From Sedimenticola sp. (GTDB lineage: Bacteria > Pseudomonadota > Gammaproteobacteria > Chromatiales > Chromatiaceae): 49,831 bases of DNA. Shown one piece after another: positions 17,509 to 26,072 of this stretch. The first letter of the stretch is position 1; every line of letters starts with the position of its first letter. The stretch spans positions 1-49,831 of the forward strand of contig JALSTP010000133.1 in the NCBI GenBank assembly GCA_026983675.1, written 5' to 3'. The notes beneath the pieces are model-generated. The model was not told the origin of the DNA and did no database searches. It saw only the letters and a list, made by a program, of their open reading frames with translations. Position numbers and translations under genes: made by a program.

Positions 17509-18972
17509 ATGTCACCGACTGCAATATCAAGAAGACCCCGATCCATATACCGCCGGATGGCCCTCGTTTTGGCCGCCGCGGCCAGCCCTCTCTGCGGCTT
17601 CGCGGGGAGCGCGGAGATGCCGGAATTCGACTGCGTGGTCGATCCCAACATGACGGTCGAACTGAGCAGCGCGGTGGATGGCGTGGTAGAGAGCATGCAA
17701 GTGCAAAAGGGGGACCACGTCAAGAAGGGCCAGGTAGTGGCGCGCCTCGACGCCGGTCCGCAGGTCGCAGCGGTGGAATACGCCCGCACCCGCGCCGCCA
17801 TGAATGCCGACCTGCACCTGCAAGAGGAAAGCCTCGCCTACGGACGTCGCAGCCAGAAACGTATCACGGCCCTGCATGTCAAACACGCCATCTCCGATGA
17901 CGAGGTGGACAAGGCCGAGACGGAAACACGGCTGACGCGCATCAAACTCGAACAGGCACGTGAAAAAAGGCGCCTGGCCCGACTCGACCTGCGTCGGGCA
18001 ACGGCAACCCTCGCGCAATACACCATCCACAGTCCGATCGACGGCGTGGTGACCGAACGCTACCTCAACCCCGGTGAATCCACCAAGGATCATCCGTTAC
18101 TGAAACTGGCCCAGACCGATCCGCTGCGCGTAGAAATCATCGTGCCGGTCGTCCATTTCGGCGCCCTGAAACCCGGGCAGCAGGTGGACATCACGCCGGA
18201 AGCGCCCATGAACGGCCGGCACAGGGGCACAGTCACCATCATCGATCCAGTGGTGGATGCCGCCAGCGGCACCTTTCGGGTGCGGGTGATACTGCCCAAT
18301 GCGGATCACAAACTCACCAGCGGCCTGAAGTGCAAGGCGCGGTTTCTCGACGAATACGCGCCTCTCGCGCCGGCATCGCAGGAGCAGAAAGCATCGCCTG
18401 CCACGACACCCCCCACACCGGAACCGCCCGAGGAGAAGGCAGACGTGCCTCCAGTCGTCGGGGCGCCGCCCAAAGCGGCCCAGTGCATGACCCTTGGCCC
18501 CTTCACCTCCTCCCGCACAGCCCGCCGGCTCACGGCAGCGCTGACCGCTCATCAGGCCCAGGTACGCCAACGGCACGAAAAGGCGGATCCCCACAAGGCC
18601 TCCCGCTACCTGTTGCTCACCGACAGGATGGAAAATGCCGCGGCCGCCCGCCGGCTGGCGCAGGAGATCCGGGCGAAAAGTGGCATACGCGATGTCGCGC
18701 CCATCACCCGCGGCAGCATGAAGAACCGTGTCTCGCTGGGCGTTCACACCCGCCGTTCCTTCGCGCAGGAACGTCTGGAAAAGATCCGCAAGGCGGGATT
18801 CGATGCAGTGCTGATGCCTCAGTACAACGGCCGTCCACGTATCTGGCTGAATATCCAGTTATCGGGTGGTAAGGACCTCGATGCGATCAAGCCCGAACTG
18901 AAGGCGATTGCGCCGGGACTTCATTTCCGGAAGCACGCCTGTGGAGCCCCGGCCCTCGCGGCCTCCCGCTGA
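17509..18972 (+). CDS. Periplasmic HlyD-type adaptor with SPOR-like C-terminal repeats
   Basis: The start at 17509 (487 aa, 5 nt after the SecA-like gene) gives a basic N-terminus and a signal peptide ending near residue 35. A HlyD/MFP unit follows: a lipoyl half at about 48-80 (VDGVVESMQVQKGDHVKKGQ), a long helical hairpin (about 88-165), IHSPIDGVVTERYL, then a beta-barrel domain. After a proline-rich linker come two SPOR-like units, MTLGPFTSSRTARRLTAAL (about residue 327) and SLGVHTRRSFAQERLEKI (about 409). SPOR domains usually bind denuded peptidoglycan. The fusion would place the adaptor in the cell wall. No RND pump gene is adjacent. Confidence 0.8.
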   Translation: MSPTAISRRPRSIYRRMALVLAAAASPLCGFAGSAEMPEFDCVVDPNMTVELSSAVDGVVESMQVQKGDHVKKGQVVARLDAGPQVAAVEYARTRAAMNADLHLQEESLAYGRRSQKRITALHVKHAISDDEVDKAETETRLTRIKLEQAREKRRLARLDLRRATATLAQYTIHSPIDGVVTERYLNPGESTKDHPLLKLAQTDPLRVEIIVPVVHFGALKPGQQVDITPEAPMNGRHRGTVTIIDPVVDAASGTFRVRVILPNADHKLTSGLKCKARFLDEYAPLAPASQEQKASPATTPPTPEPPEEKADVPPVVGAPPKAAQCMTLGPFTSSRTARRLTAALTAHQAQVRQRHEKADPHKASRYLLLTDRMENAAAARRLAQEIRAKSGIRDVAPITRGSMKNRVSLGVHTRRSFAQERLEKIRKAGFDAVLMPQYNGRPRIWLNIQLSGGKDLDAIKPELKAIAPGLHFRKHACGAPALAASR

Positions 18973-19070
18973 TTCTTTGCCTCCCGCTGCACCGCCCAGG
19001 CGGCCTGAAGAATTGGAAAAAGCCGACGATAACCCTATTGACCCTGAATTTTTCAAGGACCGTAATCATC

Positions 19071-22000
19071 GTGCCGCAAATCTCGCCACCAGCCAGGGTG
19101 ACCCTGGGCCTTGTGCTGCTGGCCCTCAGCGTCCTGCTGCTGGGCCAGATCATGGGCTTTGCCCCGGATCAGCGGGACGGACTGCTCGATGGCCGGAAAA
19201 AGTTCTGTGAGGCCCTCGCCATCGAGTTCTCCTCCGCCGTCACCCAGGGCGATATGACACTGGTGAAGGAGACCCTCGACACCCTGGTGAAGCGCAATGA
19301 CGATGTACTGTCGGCCGCCCTGGTGCGCAGCGATGGCCAGACCATGGTGGAAGCAGGCGATCATGCCCGGCATTGGCTGCCGCTGCCCTTCGACAAATCC
19401 ACCGCCACTCACATACAGGTTCCCATCTACCAGGGCAACAAGCGCTGGGGCACCGTCCAGCTCAGTTTCGACGATTTGGTACCCGGCGGCCTGATCGAAC
19501 AGTTCTACCGCTCTTATCTCGGCCTCATGCTGTTCTTCCTGGCGTTGGCATCCACCTTGTTCTTCCTGTTCATCAAGCGCACCATCAAGGAACTGAATCC
19601 TCGTGCGGTGATTCCCGAACGGGTGAAGGCCGCCTTCGACAGCCTGGCTGAAGGAGTGCTCATTCTCGATGAAAAGGGACAGGTTGTCCTCGCCAACGAT
19701 GCCATCCTGAAGAAACTCGACCTCTCCCTGGACGGCATTCTGGGCAGAATGGCCTCCCAGATGGGGTGGCGTCCGCTCAAAAACACCCCATCCGAAAACC
19801 CGCTTTCCGAAACCCGGCTGATGCCCTGGGAACATGTTCTGAAGGAAGGCACACCGCAGACAGGGATGGCATTGCGATTCACCGATCACACAGGATCCAC
19901 CCGCACCTTCATGGTCAACAGCGCCCCCATATCCGATCCACGGGGACGGCTGCGCGGCGTTCTGGCGACCTTCGACGACATGACCATGCTGGAGAAGAAA
20001 CACGCCAAACTCCAGCACACCCTGAAGAAGTTGCGTCGCTCCGAGGCCGACCTCAGCAAGAAGAACCGCCAACTCGAGATGCTCGCCACCCGCGACCCCA
20101 TGACCAATTGTCTCAATCGCCGGGCCTTCTTCGAGGCATTCGAAACCCTGTTCAAGACCGCGCGCGAACAGGATACACCCCTCTCCTGCGTCATGTGCGA
20201 CATCGACCATTTCAAATCCTTCAACGACCGTTTCGGCCACGCCATTGGCGACAAGGTCATCAAGGCCGTGGCAACGACCCTTCAGACCCTGTCCAGAGAA
20301 GAGGACGTGGTGGGCCGCTACGGGGGTGAAGAATTCTGCATCCTGTTACCCGGCCTGACGGCCACTGATGCATTCGAGGTCGCGGAACGATTGCGAAAGG
20401 CCATCCTCAGCGGCGAAGGCTTCAAAACCACCTCGGCCCTCCGCATTACCGCCAGCTTTGGCGTCTCCGATCTGGAACAAGGCGCGCCGGACCCGGGCGA
20501 ATTGTTGAAACAGGCCGACAAGGCCCTCTATGCGGCCAAGGAGAACGGCAGAAACCGCGTCATTCTCTGGGACGACAACCATCTGCCCGATACCGCCCCG
20601 ACTGTTGCAAACGGCACGCCGGATCCGTCCGTGGAAGACGAAGAAAGCACCCTGGTACTGCAACGCCGAATCGCCGAGCTCGAGACAGACCTGGCAAACA
20701 GAACAAATGAACTACAAAAGGCCAGCACCCATGACAAGCTGACCGGACTGCCCAATCGCCTGCTCCTGATCGACCGCATAGAGAACATCATCCGTCAGGG
20801 GATACGCTATCACAAACAGGCGGCGCTGCTATCGCTAGAGCTCAGTATGTTCCGGCAAGTCAACAATACCTTTGGCCACGCCGTCGGAGAACGCATCCTG
20901 CAAGCGGTGTCGGACCGGCTCGCCCACATACTGCGCAGATCCGATTCCGTCTCTTTCCTGAATTCGGACAACAAGGACCTCACCCTTTCACGCATCGGCA
21001 ACGAGGAGTTCGCCATCCTGGTCACGGATCTTTCCGACAGCGAAGATGCCACCTGGATCATCAAGCGCATCTTCGAAACCCTCTCCCGCCCTATAGATGT
21101 GGAGGGTGACGACATCTATATCAGCGCCGACATCGGCATTGCCATCTTTCCCCATGATGGCGATACGGCGGAACAACTCCTGCACAACGCTGCACTCGCG
21201 CGGCAACAGGCCAAGACGTTGCTGGGCCGAAACAACTTTCATTTCTATTCCCCAGAGATCAACGAAAGATCCACTCATCAGTTGAGGTTGCAAAATCTTC
21301 TCCACAAGGCACTCGACAACGGGGAATTCTTCCTGCACTACCAACCCAAGATCGATGCCGTCAGCGACCGGATAAGCGGTTTCGAAGCCCTCCTGCGCTG
21401 GGACAACCCGGAACTTGGATTGGTGCCACCCAACGACTTCATCCCCCTCGCCGAAAAGAGCGGATTCATCAGTGAGATCGGCGAGTGGGTATTGCGCACC
21501 GCGGCCCTCCAGGCCAGGCACTGGCAGGAAGCCGGTTTTGGCCGATTGAGCATCGCGGTCAATCTCTCAGCCGTTCAGTTCCGCAACGACCTGCTCGTCA
21601 CCAATATCAACAACATTCTGAAAGAGGTGGGCCTACCGGCCGACCAGCTCGAATTGGAACTCACAGAAAGCACTATCATGGACAACCTGGACGTCGCCGT
21701 GGAGGTCATGCAGCAACTGCATGACATCGGCATCCGCCTCTCCATCGACGATTTCGGCACCGGCTACTCATCGCTCAGCTACTTGAAACGGTTCACCATC
21801 GACCAGCTCAAGATCGACCGCTCCTTCCTGTCCGAACTGCCCGGCAATCATCATGACGAGGCCATCGTGCGCGCCATTGTCGCCATGGCCCACAGCATGG
21901 AGATGGAGATCGTTGCGGAGGGTGTCGAGACCAAGGAACAGGCCGATTTCCTGCGGAAACTGGGCTGCAACGAATTCCAAGGCTTCTACTTCAGCCGTCC

Positions 22001-22088
22001 GCTGCCCTCCACGGAGGTCATGCTTCTTCTCGAAAAACAGCAGACCCCGGAAGGACATCTCTCCCTGGTCGCCGGTAAGGAATTGTAA
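19071..22088 (+). CDS. Membrane PAS-GGDEF-GGDEF-EAL cyclic-di-GMP enzyme
   Basis: A protein of about 1005 residues with two membrane segments flanking a periplasmic sensor region (about residues 35-150), then a PAS-like domain, a coiled coil and three c-di-GMP modules. The first GGDEF has GGEEF preceded by an intact inhibitory-site pattern REED-VVG-RY. The second is degenerate (RIGNEEF). The EAL domain retains FEALLRW, ELTEST, DDFGTGYSS, LKIDRSF and EGVET, so phosphodiesterase activity is likely. It may both make and break c-di-GMP. GTG 19071 is preceded by AAGGA; a TTG at 19038 in the same frame is an alternative. It lies 98 nt after the SPOR adaptor and probably regulates the upstream system. 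Confidence 0.88.
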   Translation: MPQISPPARVTLGLVLLALSVLLLGQIMGFAPDQRDGLLDGRKKFCEALAIEFSSAVTQGDMTLVKETLDTLVKRNDDVLSAALVRSDGQTMVEAGDHARHWLPLPFDKSTATHIQVPIYQGNKRWGTVQLSFDDLVPGGLIEQFYRSYLGLMLFFLALASTLFFLFIKRTIKELNPRAVIPERVKAAFDSLAEGVLILDEKGQVVLANDAILKKLDLSLDGILGRMASQMGWRPLKNTPSENPLSETRLMPWEHVLKEGTPQTGMALRFTDHTGSTRTFMVNSAPISDPRGRLRGVLATFDDMTMLEKKHAKLQHTLKKLRRSEADLSKKNRQLEMLATRDPMTNCLNRRAFFEAFETLFKTAREQDTPLSCVMCDIDHFKSFNDRFGHAIGDKVIKAVATTLQTLSREEDVVGRYGGEEFCILLPGLTATDAFEVAERLRKAILSGEGFKTTSALRITASFGVSDLEQGAPDPGELLKQADKALYAAKENGRNRVILWDDNHLPDTAPTVANGTPDPSVEDEESTLVLQRRIAELETDLANRTNELQKASTHDKLTGLPNRLLLIDRIENIIRQGIRYHKQAALLSLELSMFRQVNNTFGHAVGERILQAVSDRLAHILRRSDSVSFLNSDNKDLTLSRIGNEEFAILVTDLSDSEDATWIIKRIFETLSRPIDVEGDDIYISADIGIAIFPHDGDTAEQLLHNAALARQQAKTLLGRNNFHFYSPEINERSTHQLRLQNLLHKALDNGEFFLHYQPKIDAVSDRISGFEALLRWDNPELGLVPPNDFIPLAEKSGFISEIGEWVLRTAALQARHWQEAGFGRLSIAVNLSAVQFRNDLLVTNINNILKEVGLPADQLELELTESTIMDNLDVAVEVMQQLHDIGIRLSIDDFGTGYSSLSYLKRFTIDQLKIDRSFLSELPGNHHDEAIVRAIVAMAHSMEMEIVAEGVETKEQADFLRKLGCNEFQGFYFSRPLPSTEVMLLLEKQQTPEGHLSLVAGKEL

Positions 22089-22090
22089 GA

Positions 22091-22230
22091 TATTAACCTG
22101 GCAACACTATATCCCGTATTCTGCCGTGGCCTGTCTTTGAACATCATAATGACCCTTGCCTGCGCACTGCGCCTTGTTCCGGCGCCTGCCTGAAGCCCTG
22201 AATGCGATATATAGTGTTGTCGGGTTAATA
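22091..22230. repeat. 140-bp element with 22-bp terminal inverted repeats (copy C of the repeat family)
   Basis: The ends TATTAACCTGGCAACACTATAT (positions 22091-22112) and 22209-22230 are inverted repeats matching at 20 of 22 positions. The left 40 bp, with the core GTATTCTGCCGTGGCCTGTC, align with copies A (46614-46678) and B (47855-47900). The centre (about 22140-22195) is not shared. It starts 3 nt after the GGDEF-EAL stop and lies between convergent genes, so it could also end transcription in both directions. The size and ends resemble a non-autonomous palindromic element, but no target-site duplication is certain. Confidence 0.7.
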
Positions 22231-22251
22231 TTTCCCGTGGGGTCTGGCCCC

Positions 22252-22689
22252 TCAATAGCGACTGTTTTCGATGACCTTGTAGCCCATGTCCGGCACCCAT
22301 CCCCACGAGTGGGCCTGCAGGTCGCGCAACGCGGCCCATTCCGCATCCCGTGCGGAGTGTGCATCGAAACCGCAGCCATAGCTGGTGCGCTGTCTGCCGA
22401 TGCGCGTGGTATAGGTGGTCTCGATGATCACCACATGGGCGTGGGAAAGATCACTGGCCGCCTGCGCAAAGACATCCTGCCCTCTTTTGCGATAGCCCTT
22501 CGCCAATAACCGCTGTATGGCCTTCTGCTGCGCACTGGCGGCACTTTCCCTTGCATCGGCCACCCATTCCATCGCCAGGGAGTTACCCAGTCGCTTGGCC
22601 ACGGCACAGGCGGCGCCCGCCTCCACCCGGTCCGGCGCCACCACGGCACTCACCACGAGCAACAACGGTATCGACAGTTTTGCGTTCAT
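22252..22689 (-). CDS. Small secreted protein of unknown function
   Basis: A 145-residue protein from ATG 22689, which has AAGGTG at a suitable distance; in-frame GTG/ATG starts at 22698 and 22695 sit too close to it. A signal peptide (about 1-24) precedes a mature domain with three cysteines or fewer. Alanine-rich helical parts (SAASAQQKAIQRLLAKGY, SARDAEWAALRDL) alternate with a strand region (VVIIETTYTTRIG). The YGCGFDAHSARDAEWAA portion weakly recalls secreted DUF4189-like repeats, but I cannot assign it. It is convergent with the GGDEF-EAL gene across the repeat element. Confidence 0.65.
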   Translation of the reverse strand: MNAKLSIPLLLVVSAVVAPDRVEAGAACAVAKRLGNSLAMEWVADARESAASAQQKAIQRLLAKGYRKRGQDVFAQAASDLSHAHVVIIETTYTTRIGRQRTSYGCGFDAHSARDAEWAALRDLQAHSWGWVPDMGYKVIENSRY

Positions 22690-22830
22690 TGTCATCACCT
22701 TGACCGGGAGAATCCCCTCTCAATGACTCGTATCGGCCCTTGCCCCAGAAGATGAAGAACCGCCTCTCAAGATATGCCCGCGGCCGCCGACTTGGGAACT
22801 AAAAGGGATACCAAAAAGAATCCACACAGT
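22690..22830. promoter_or_regulatory. Divergent intergenic region
   Basis: A 141-bp gap between the divergent small secreted gene and the DUF481 gene; it must contain both promoters. I see no standout motif. An in-frame ATG at 22774 belongs to an unlikely upstream extension of the DUF481 gene, since it lacks a signal peptide. Confidence 0.35.
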
Positions 22831-23781
22831 ATGCTTAAACATCTACGACACACCCCGCTGTATGCGGTTCTCGTGGCAATGGGTGCTCCGGCCAGCGCAG
22901 ACAGCATTCAGCTCAAGAACGGCGACATCCTGCATGGAACCATAGGGGCAGTCACCGACACCACCCTGACCCTGGCTCACCCTCTGCTTGGCGATATCAC
23001 CGTTCAAAAGGACACGGTTTCCTCATGGTCACGGGAACAGCCCGCTGCTGTACAGGCGAAGGCACCACAAGAGACGTCTCCTCCAAAGGTGGTATCCGCC
23101 TCGCCTCCATCCCAAAGCACCGAATGGAAACGCAAGGTCGGGCTTGGTCTCTATGGCAACGGCTCCCGCGGGGATACCACGAGCAACAACCTCCACCTCT
23201 TTTTCGATTCCGAATATGAGAAGGAAAAAGATCGCTGGCTCTTCAAGATGGCATATGACCTTCAGGAGAAAGGCGGCGACACCACCGAAAACAAATTCTT
23301 CACTCAACTCGACCGGGACTGGACCCGGACCAATTCCCCCTGGTTCTGGTCGGCGCGCGGTCGATTCGACTGGGACGCCTTCAAGGACTGGCGTTACCGG
23401 CTGGGGGGATTCATCGGTCCCGGCTATCAGTGGATCAGAACCGATACGCTCGATGTCCGCCTGCGATCCGGACTCGGTGGCACCTATACCTGGCGCGGCG
23501 AGGAGAAGGGTTTTCAACCCGAGGGCCAATTGGGCGCAGATCTAAGCTGGAAGATTTCCCCTCATCAGACCCTCGATACCAGTACCATGTTCTATCTGGA
23601 CCTGGAAAGGCCAAGCCACTACCGCAACACGACATCAGTCGGCTGGAGCGTGGACATCGACCACATCTACAGGGGGCTCGCCTTCAAATTCGGCATCACC
23701 AACGAATACGACTCCAATGCCGCCGAGGACGACTCGAAAGACGATTTCAAATACCGTTTTTCCGTCCTGCTTGGACTGTAG
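22831..23781 (+). CDS. DUF481 (YdiY-like) outer-membrane protein
   Basis: A 316-residue protein from ATG 22831, chosen because it begins with a signal peptide ending at PASADS. The mature N-terminus has the short beta module usual for the family (IQLKNGDILHGTIGAVTDTT and LGDITVQKDTVSSW). A region of alternating amphipathic strands follows and ends in FKYRFSVLLGL, as expected for an outer-membrane beta-barrel. The role of DUF481/YdiY proteins is poorly known; YdiY is described as acid-inducible in E. coli. OpgC follows 106 nt later on the same strand. Confidence 0.85.
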   Translation: MLKHLRHTPLYAVLVAMGAPASADSIQLKNGDILHGTIGAVTDTTLTLAHPLLGDITVQKDTVSSWSREQPAAVQAKAPQETSPPKVVSASPPSQSTEWKRKVGLGLYGNGSRGDTTSNNLHLFFDSEYEKEKDRWLFKMAYDLQEKGGDTTENKFFTQLDRDWTRTNSPWFWSARGRFDWDAFKDWRYRLGGFIGPGYQWIRTDTLDVRLRSGLGGTYTWRGEEKGFQPEGQLGADLSWKISPHQTLDTSTMFYLDLERPSHYRNTTSVGWSVDIDHIYRGLAFKFGITNEYDSNAAEDDSKDDFKYRFSVLLGL

Positions 23782-23887
23782 GCCATACCTTGATAAAACC
23801 GATTTCCTTGTAACCTTCGGTCACAAATTCCCCCTCGATCCCGCCTGCAAGGTAGAATACAAGCTCCCCGGCTACCGAGGTCCAACC

Positions 23888-25075
23888 GTGCCCCACCCAT
23901 TTCCGGCGAACGATCGATTTGCCTATCCTGAGCCCGACGATGGCCGCGATCTGCGGCTCGATTTCCTGCGCGGCCTGATCATGATCTACGTGATCATCGT
24001 GCACATGGAATACTACTCCCTGCTCTCCATGTTCGCCTGGGGACGGTTGGGTCTGGTCTCCAGCGCCGAGGGATTCGTTTCGCTGTCGGGCTTGGTGCTG
24101 GGGCTGGTCTGCCAGCGGCGTCTGGCGCGGGAAGGGATGCAGGCGACGTTTCGGAAGTTGTGGCAACGCTCATGGCAGCTCTACAAGGCCCATGTGGTGG
24201 TGATCCTCAGCATTGCCCTGCTCGGGCTGATCCCCTTTCTGGATCTGTTCGAGTTGACCCATTGGTGGGTCCCCACCCACCGGGACCAGGCCTACGCCCT
24301 CTACCCGCCACCGGGGACTCACTGGCTGGAGCTGCTGAAACAGGCCGTCCTGTTGCGCATCGGCCCCCACCAGTACCAGATCATTGGTCTCTATGTGATC
24401 CTCATCGCCGTGGCCCCCATAGCGGTCTACGCCCTCCACAAGGGCAAGACCCGATGGCTGCTCGGCGCCAGTTGGGCGCTCTATGCCCTGAATGCCTGGC
24501 TGCACCTGCGCCCCAGCGGTGCGCGCTTCGAATATGCCTTTCCCCTGCTGACCTGGCAACTCATCTTCTTCCATGGCATGGCGCTGGGCTGGCATCGGGA
24601 GAAGGTACTGCCCCTGATCACCCGTATCCCCGCCATTCCACTCGCTGCCGCCGGGATGGCGCTGTTTTTCGTCTTTATCGCGCTGAACGCGCCGCATCCC
24701 CTCTTCTGGAACGGGCCCACGCTGTCGCTGATCCCGGCGGAGACCTTCCATAGCCTGTATGGCAACTGGTTCCAGAAGACACCACTGGGCCTTGGCCGTC
24801 TGCTCAACAACCTGGCATTGTTCATCATCGCCTACTACCTGTTGAGCCGTTACTGGCGGATCGCCCACAAGGGATTGGGTTGGCTGGTGATCCCGCTGGG
24901 GCAGGCGTCACTCTATGTCTTCACCGTCCACATCTATGTGATCCTGCTGGTGAGCAACACCCCCCTGCCCGGCTACGACAGCCTCTGGATCAACACCCTG
25001 CTCCACGTGGGCGCTATCCTCCTCATCTGGTGGATGGTGAAGCAGCGGGTCCTGTTCGGGATCATTCCACGCTGA
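23888..25075 (+). CDS. opgC: OpgC-like integral membrane acyltransferase
   Basis: A 395-residue polytopic membrane protein with about ten hydrophobic segments. The start LRLDFLRGLIMIYVIIVHME and later segments fit the OpgC family, which adds succinyl groups to periplasmic glucans. GTG 23888 is preferred: it has CGAGG 7 nt upstream and gives the usual family length of about 385-400; the upstream in-frame extension overlaps the DUF481 gene. No opgGH genes are nearby, so the acceptor may be another glycan. Its 3' end overlaps the end of apbE by 14 nt in convergent orientation. Confidence 0.82.
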   Translation: MPHPFPANDRFAYPEPDDGRDLRLDFLRGLIMIYVIIVHMEYYSLLSMFAWGRLGLVSSAEGFVSLSGLVLGLVCQRRLAREGMQATFRKLWQRSWQLYKAHVVVILSIALLGLIPFLDLFELTHWWVPTHRDQAYALYPPPGTHWLELLKQAVLLRIGPHQYQIIGLYVILIAVAPIAVYALHKGKTRWLLGASWALYALNAWLHLRPSGARFEYAFPLLTWQLIFFHGMALGWHREKVLPLITRIPAIPLAAAGMALFFVFIALNAPHPLFWNGPTLSLIPAETFHSLYGNWFQKTPLGLGRLLNNLALFIIAYYLLSRYWRIAHKGLGWLVIPLGQASLYVFTVHIYVILLVSNTPLPGYDSLWINTLLHVGAILLIWWMVKQRVLFGIIPR

Positions 25076-26072
25076 CGGCGGCCGTTTTCTGCCGGGAACC
25101 GGCCGGCATCTTCAGGCCGGAAGAGAAACGCATCCGTCCCTCTGCGTCGATGATCACCGCATCGACGCCTGGCAAGCGTTCCACCAGCGCCATGCCCCGC
25201 TCCGGTCCCAGCACGAAGACGCTGGTGGAGAGGGCGTCGGTGGTGGTGGCATCGGGTCCGAGGATGGTGACGCTTCGCACCTTGTCCGCGGAGTGGCCAG
25301 TCCATGGCGAGAGGATGTGGTGGTAACGTCTGCCTCCCGCCTCGAAGTAGCGCTCATAGTCGCCGGAGGTGGAGATGGCGGTATCGGCCAGGGGCAGTAC
25401 GGCAGTGGAGGCGTCTTTACGGCGCGGGTCACGGATGCCGATGTACCACGGCCGGCCGCGATGGTCGCCGATCAGCCGGCTGTCGCCCCCGGCGCTCACC
25501 AGCGCCTGGCGGATACCGCGCCGGCGCAGCAGCGCGATGGCGCGGTCCACGGCATAGCCCTTGGCAATCCCGCCGAGGTCGATGCGCACGCCGGGCATGG
25601 AGAAACGCACCGTGGACGCCGTGTCGTCCAGCACCACATGGCGATAGTCGATGCGATCGAGATGACGCTCGACCCAGGCGTCGTCCGGCCGTACATGACG
25701 GCGATAGTCATAGGCATAACCGACACTGGCAAAGGTGATGTCGAAGGCGCCTCCGGTGAGCACCGAGACCCGCAGCGCCCGGTGAATAAGTTTGAGCAGT
25801 TCCCCCGGCACGGGCACCGGGCGGGCGGCCGCCTCGCGATTGACCCGGGCCAGCGGGGTCTCGCCCTTGAAAGGGCTCATCAGGGCGTCGATTCGGCGCA
25901 TCTCCGCCATCACGGCGTCGATGGCCGCATTCGCCCTGTCCACGTCGTCCGCCCAAAGCCGTACCGCGATGCGGGTGCCCATGACCGCCTCCGTGCGGTC
26001 GACCCACGCCGCCTGGGCCTGCCATCCCCAGAGCAGGCCGAGGATACCGGCAACGAACATCCGCACCGTCAT
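25062..26072 (-). CDS. apbE: FAD:protein FMN transferase ApbE
   Basis: A 336-residue exported enzyme with a Sec signal peptide (about 1-21). It attaches FMN through a phosphoester bond to Thr or Ser of secreted proteins, using FAD. Family motifs are present: TGGAFDIT, RIDLGGIAKGYAVDRA, VSAGGDSRLIG, YHHILSPWTG and TTDALSTSVFVLG. It is the last gene of the minus-strand redox/ExbBD operon; its ATG overlaps the upstream stop (ATGA). Within the window the likeliest substrate is the DUF3570 protein (45455-46600), which carries a motif close to the flavinylation consensus. Confidence 0.92.
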   Translation of the reverse strand: MTVRMFVAGILGLLWGWQAQAAWVDRTEAVMGTRIAVRLWADDVDRANAAIDAVMAEMRRIDALMSPFKGETPLARVNREAAARPVPVPGELLKLIHRALRVSVLTGGAFDITFASVGYAYDYRRHVRPDDAWVERHLDRIDYRHVVLDDTASTVRFSMPGVRIDLGGIAKGYAVDRAIALLRRRGIRQALVSAGGDSRLIGDHRGRPWYIGIRDPRRKDASTAVLPLADTAISTSGDYERYFEAGGRRYHHILSPWTGHSADKVRSVTILGPDATTTDALSTSVFVLGPERGMALVERLPGVDAVIIDAEGRMRFSSGLKMPAGSRQKTAAVSVE

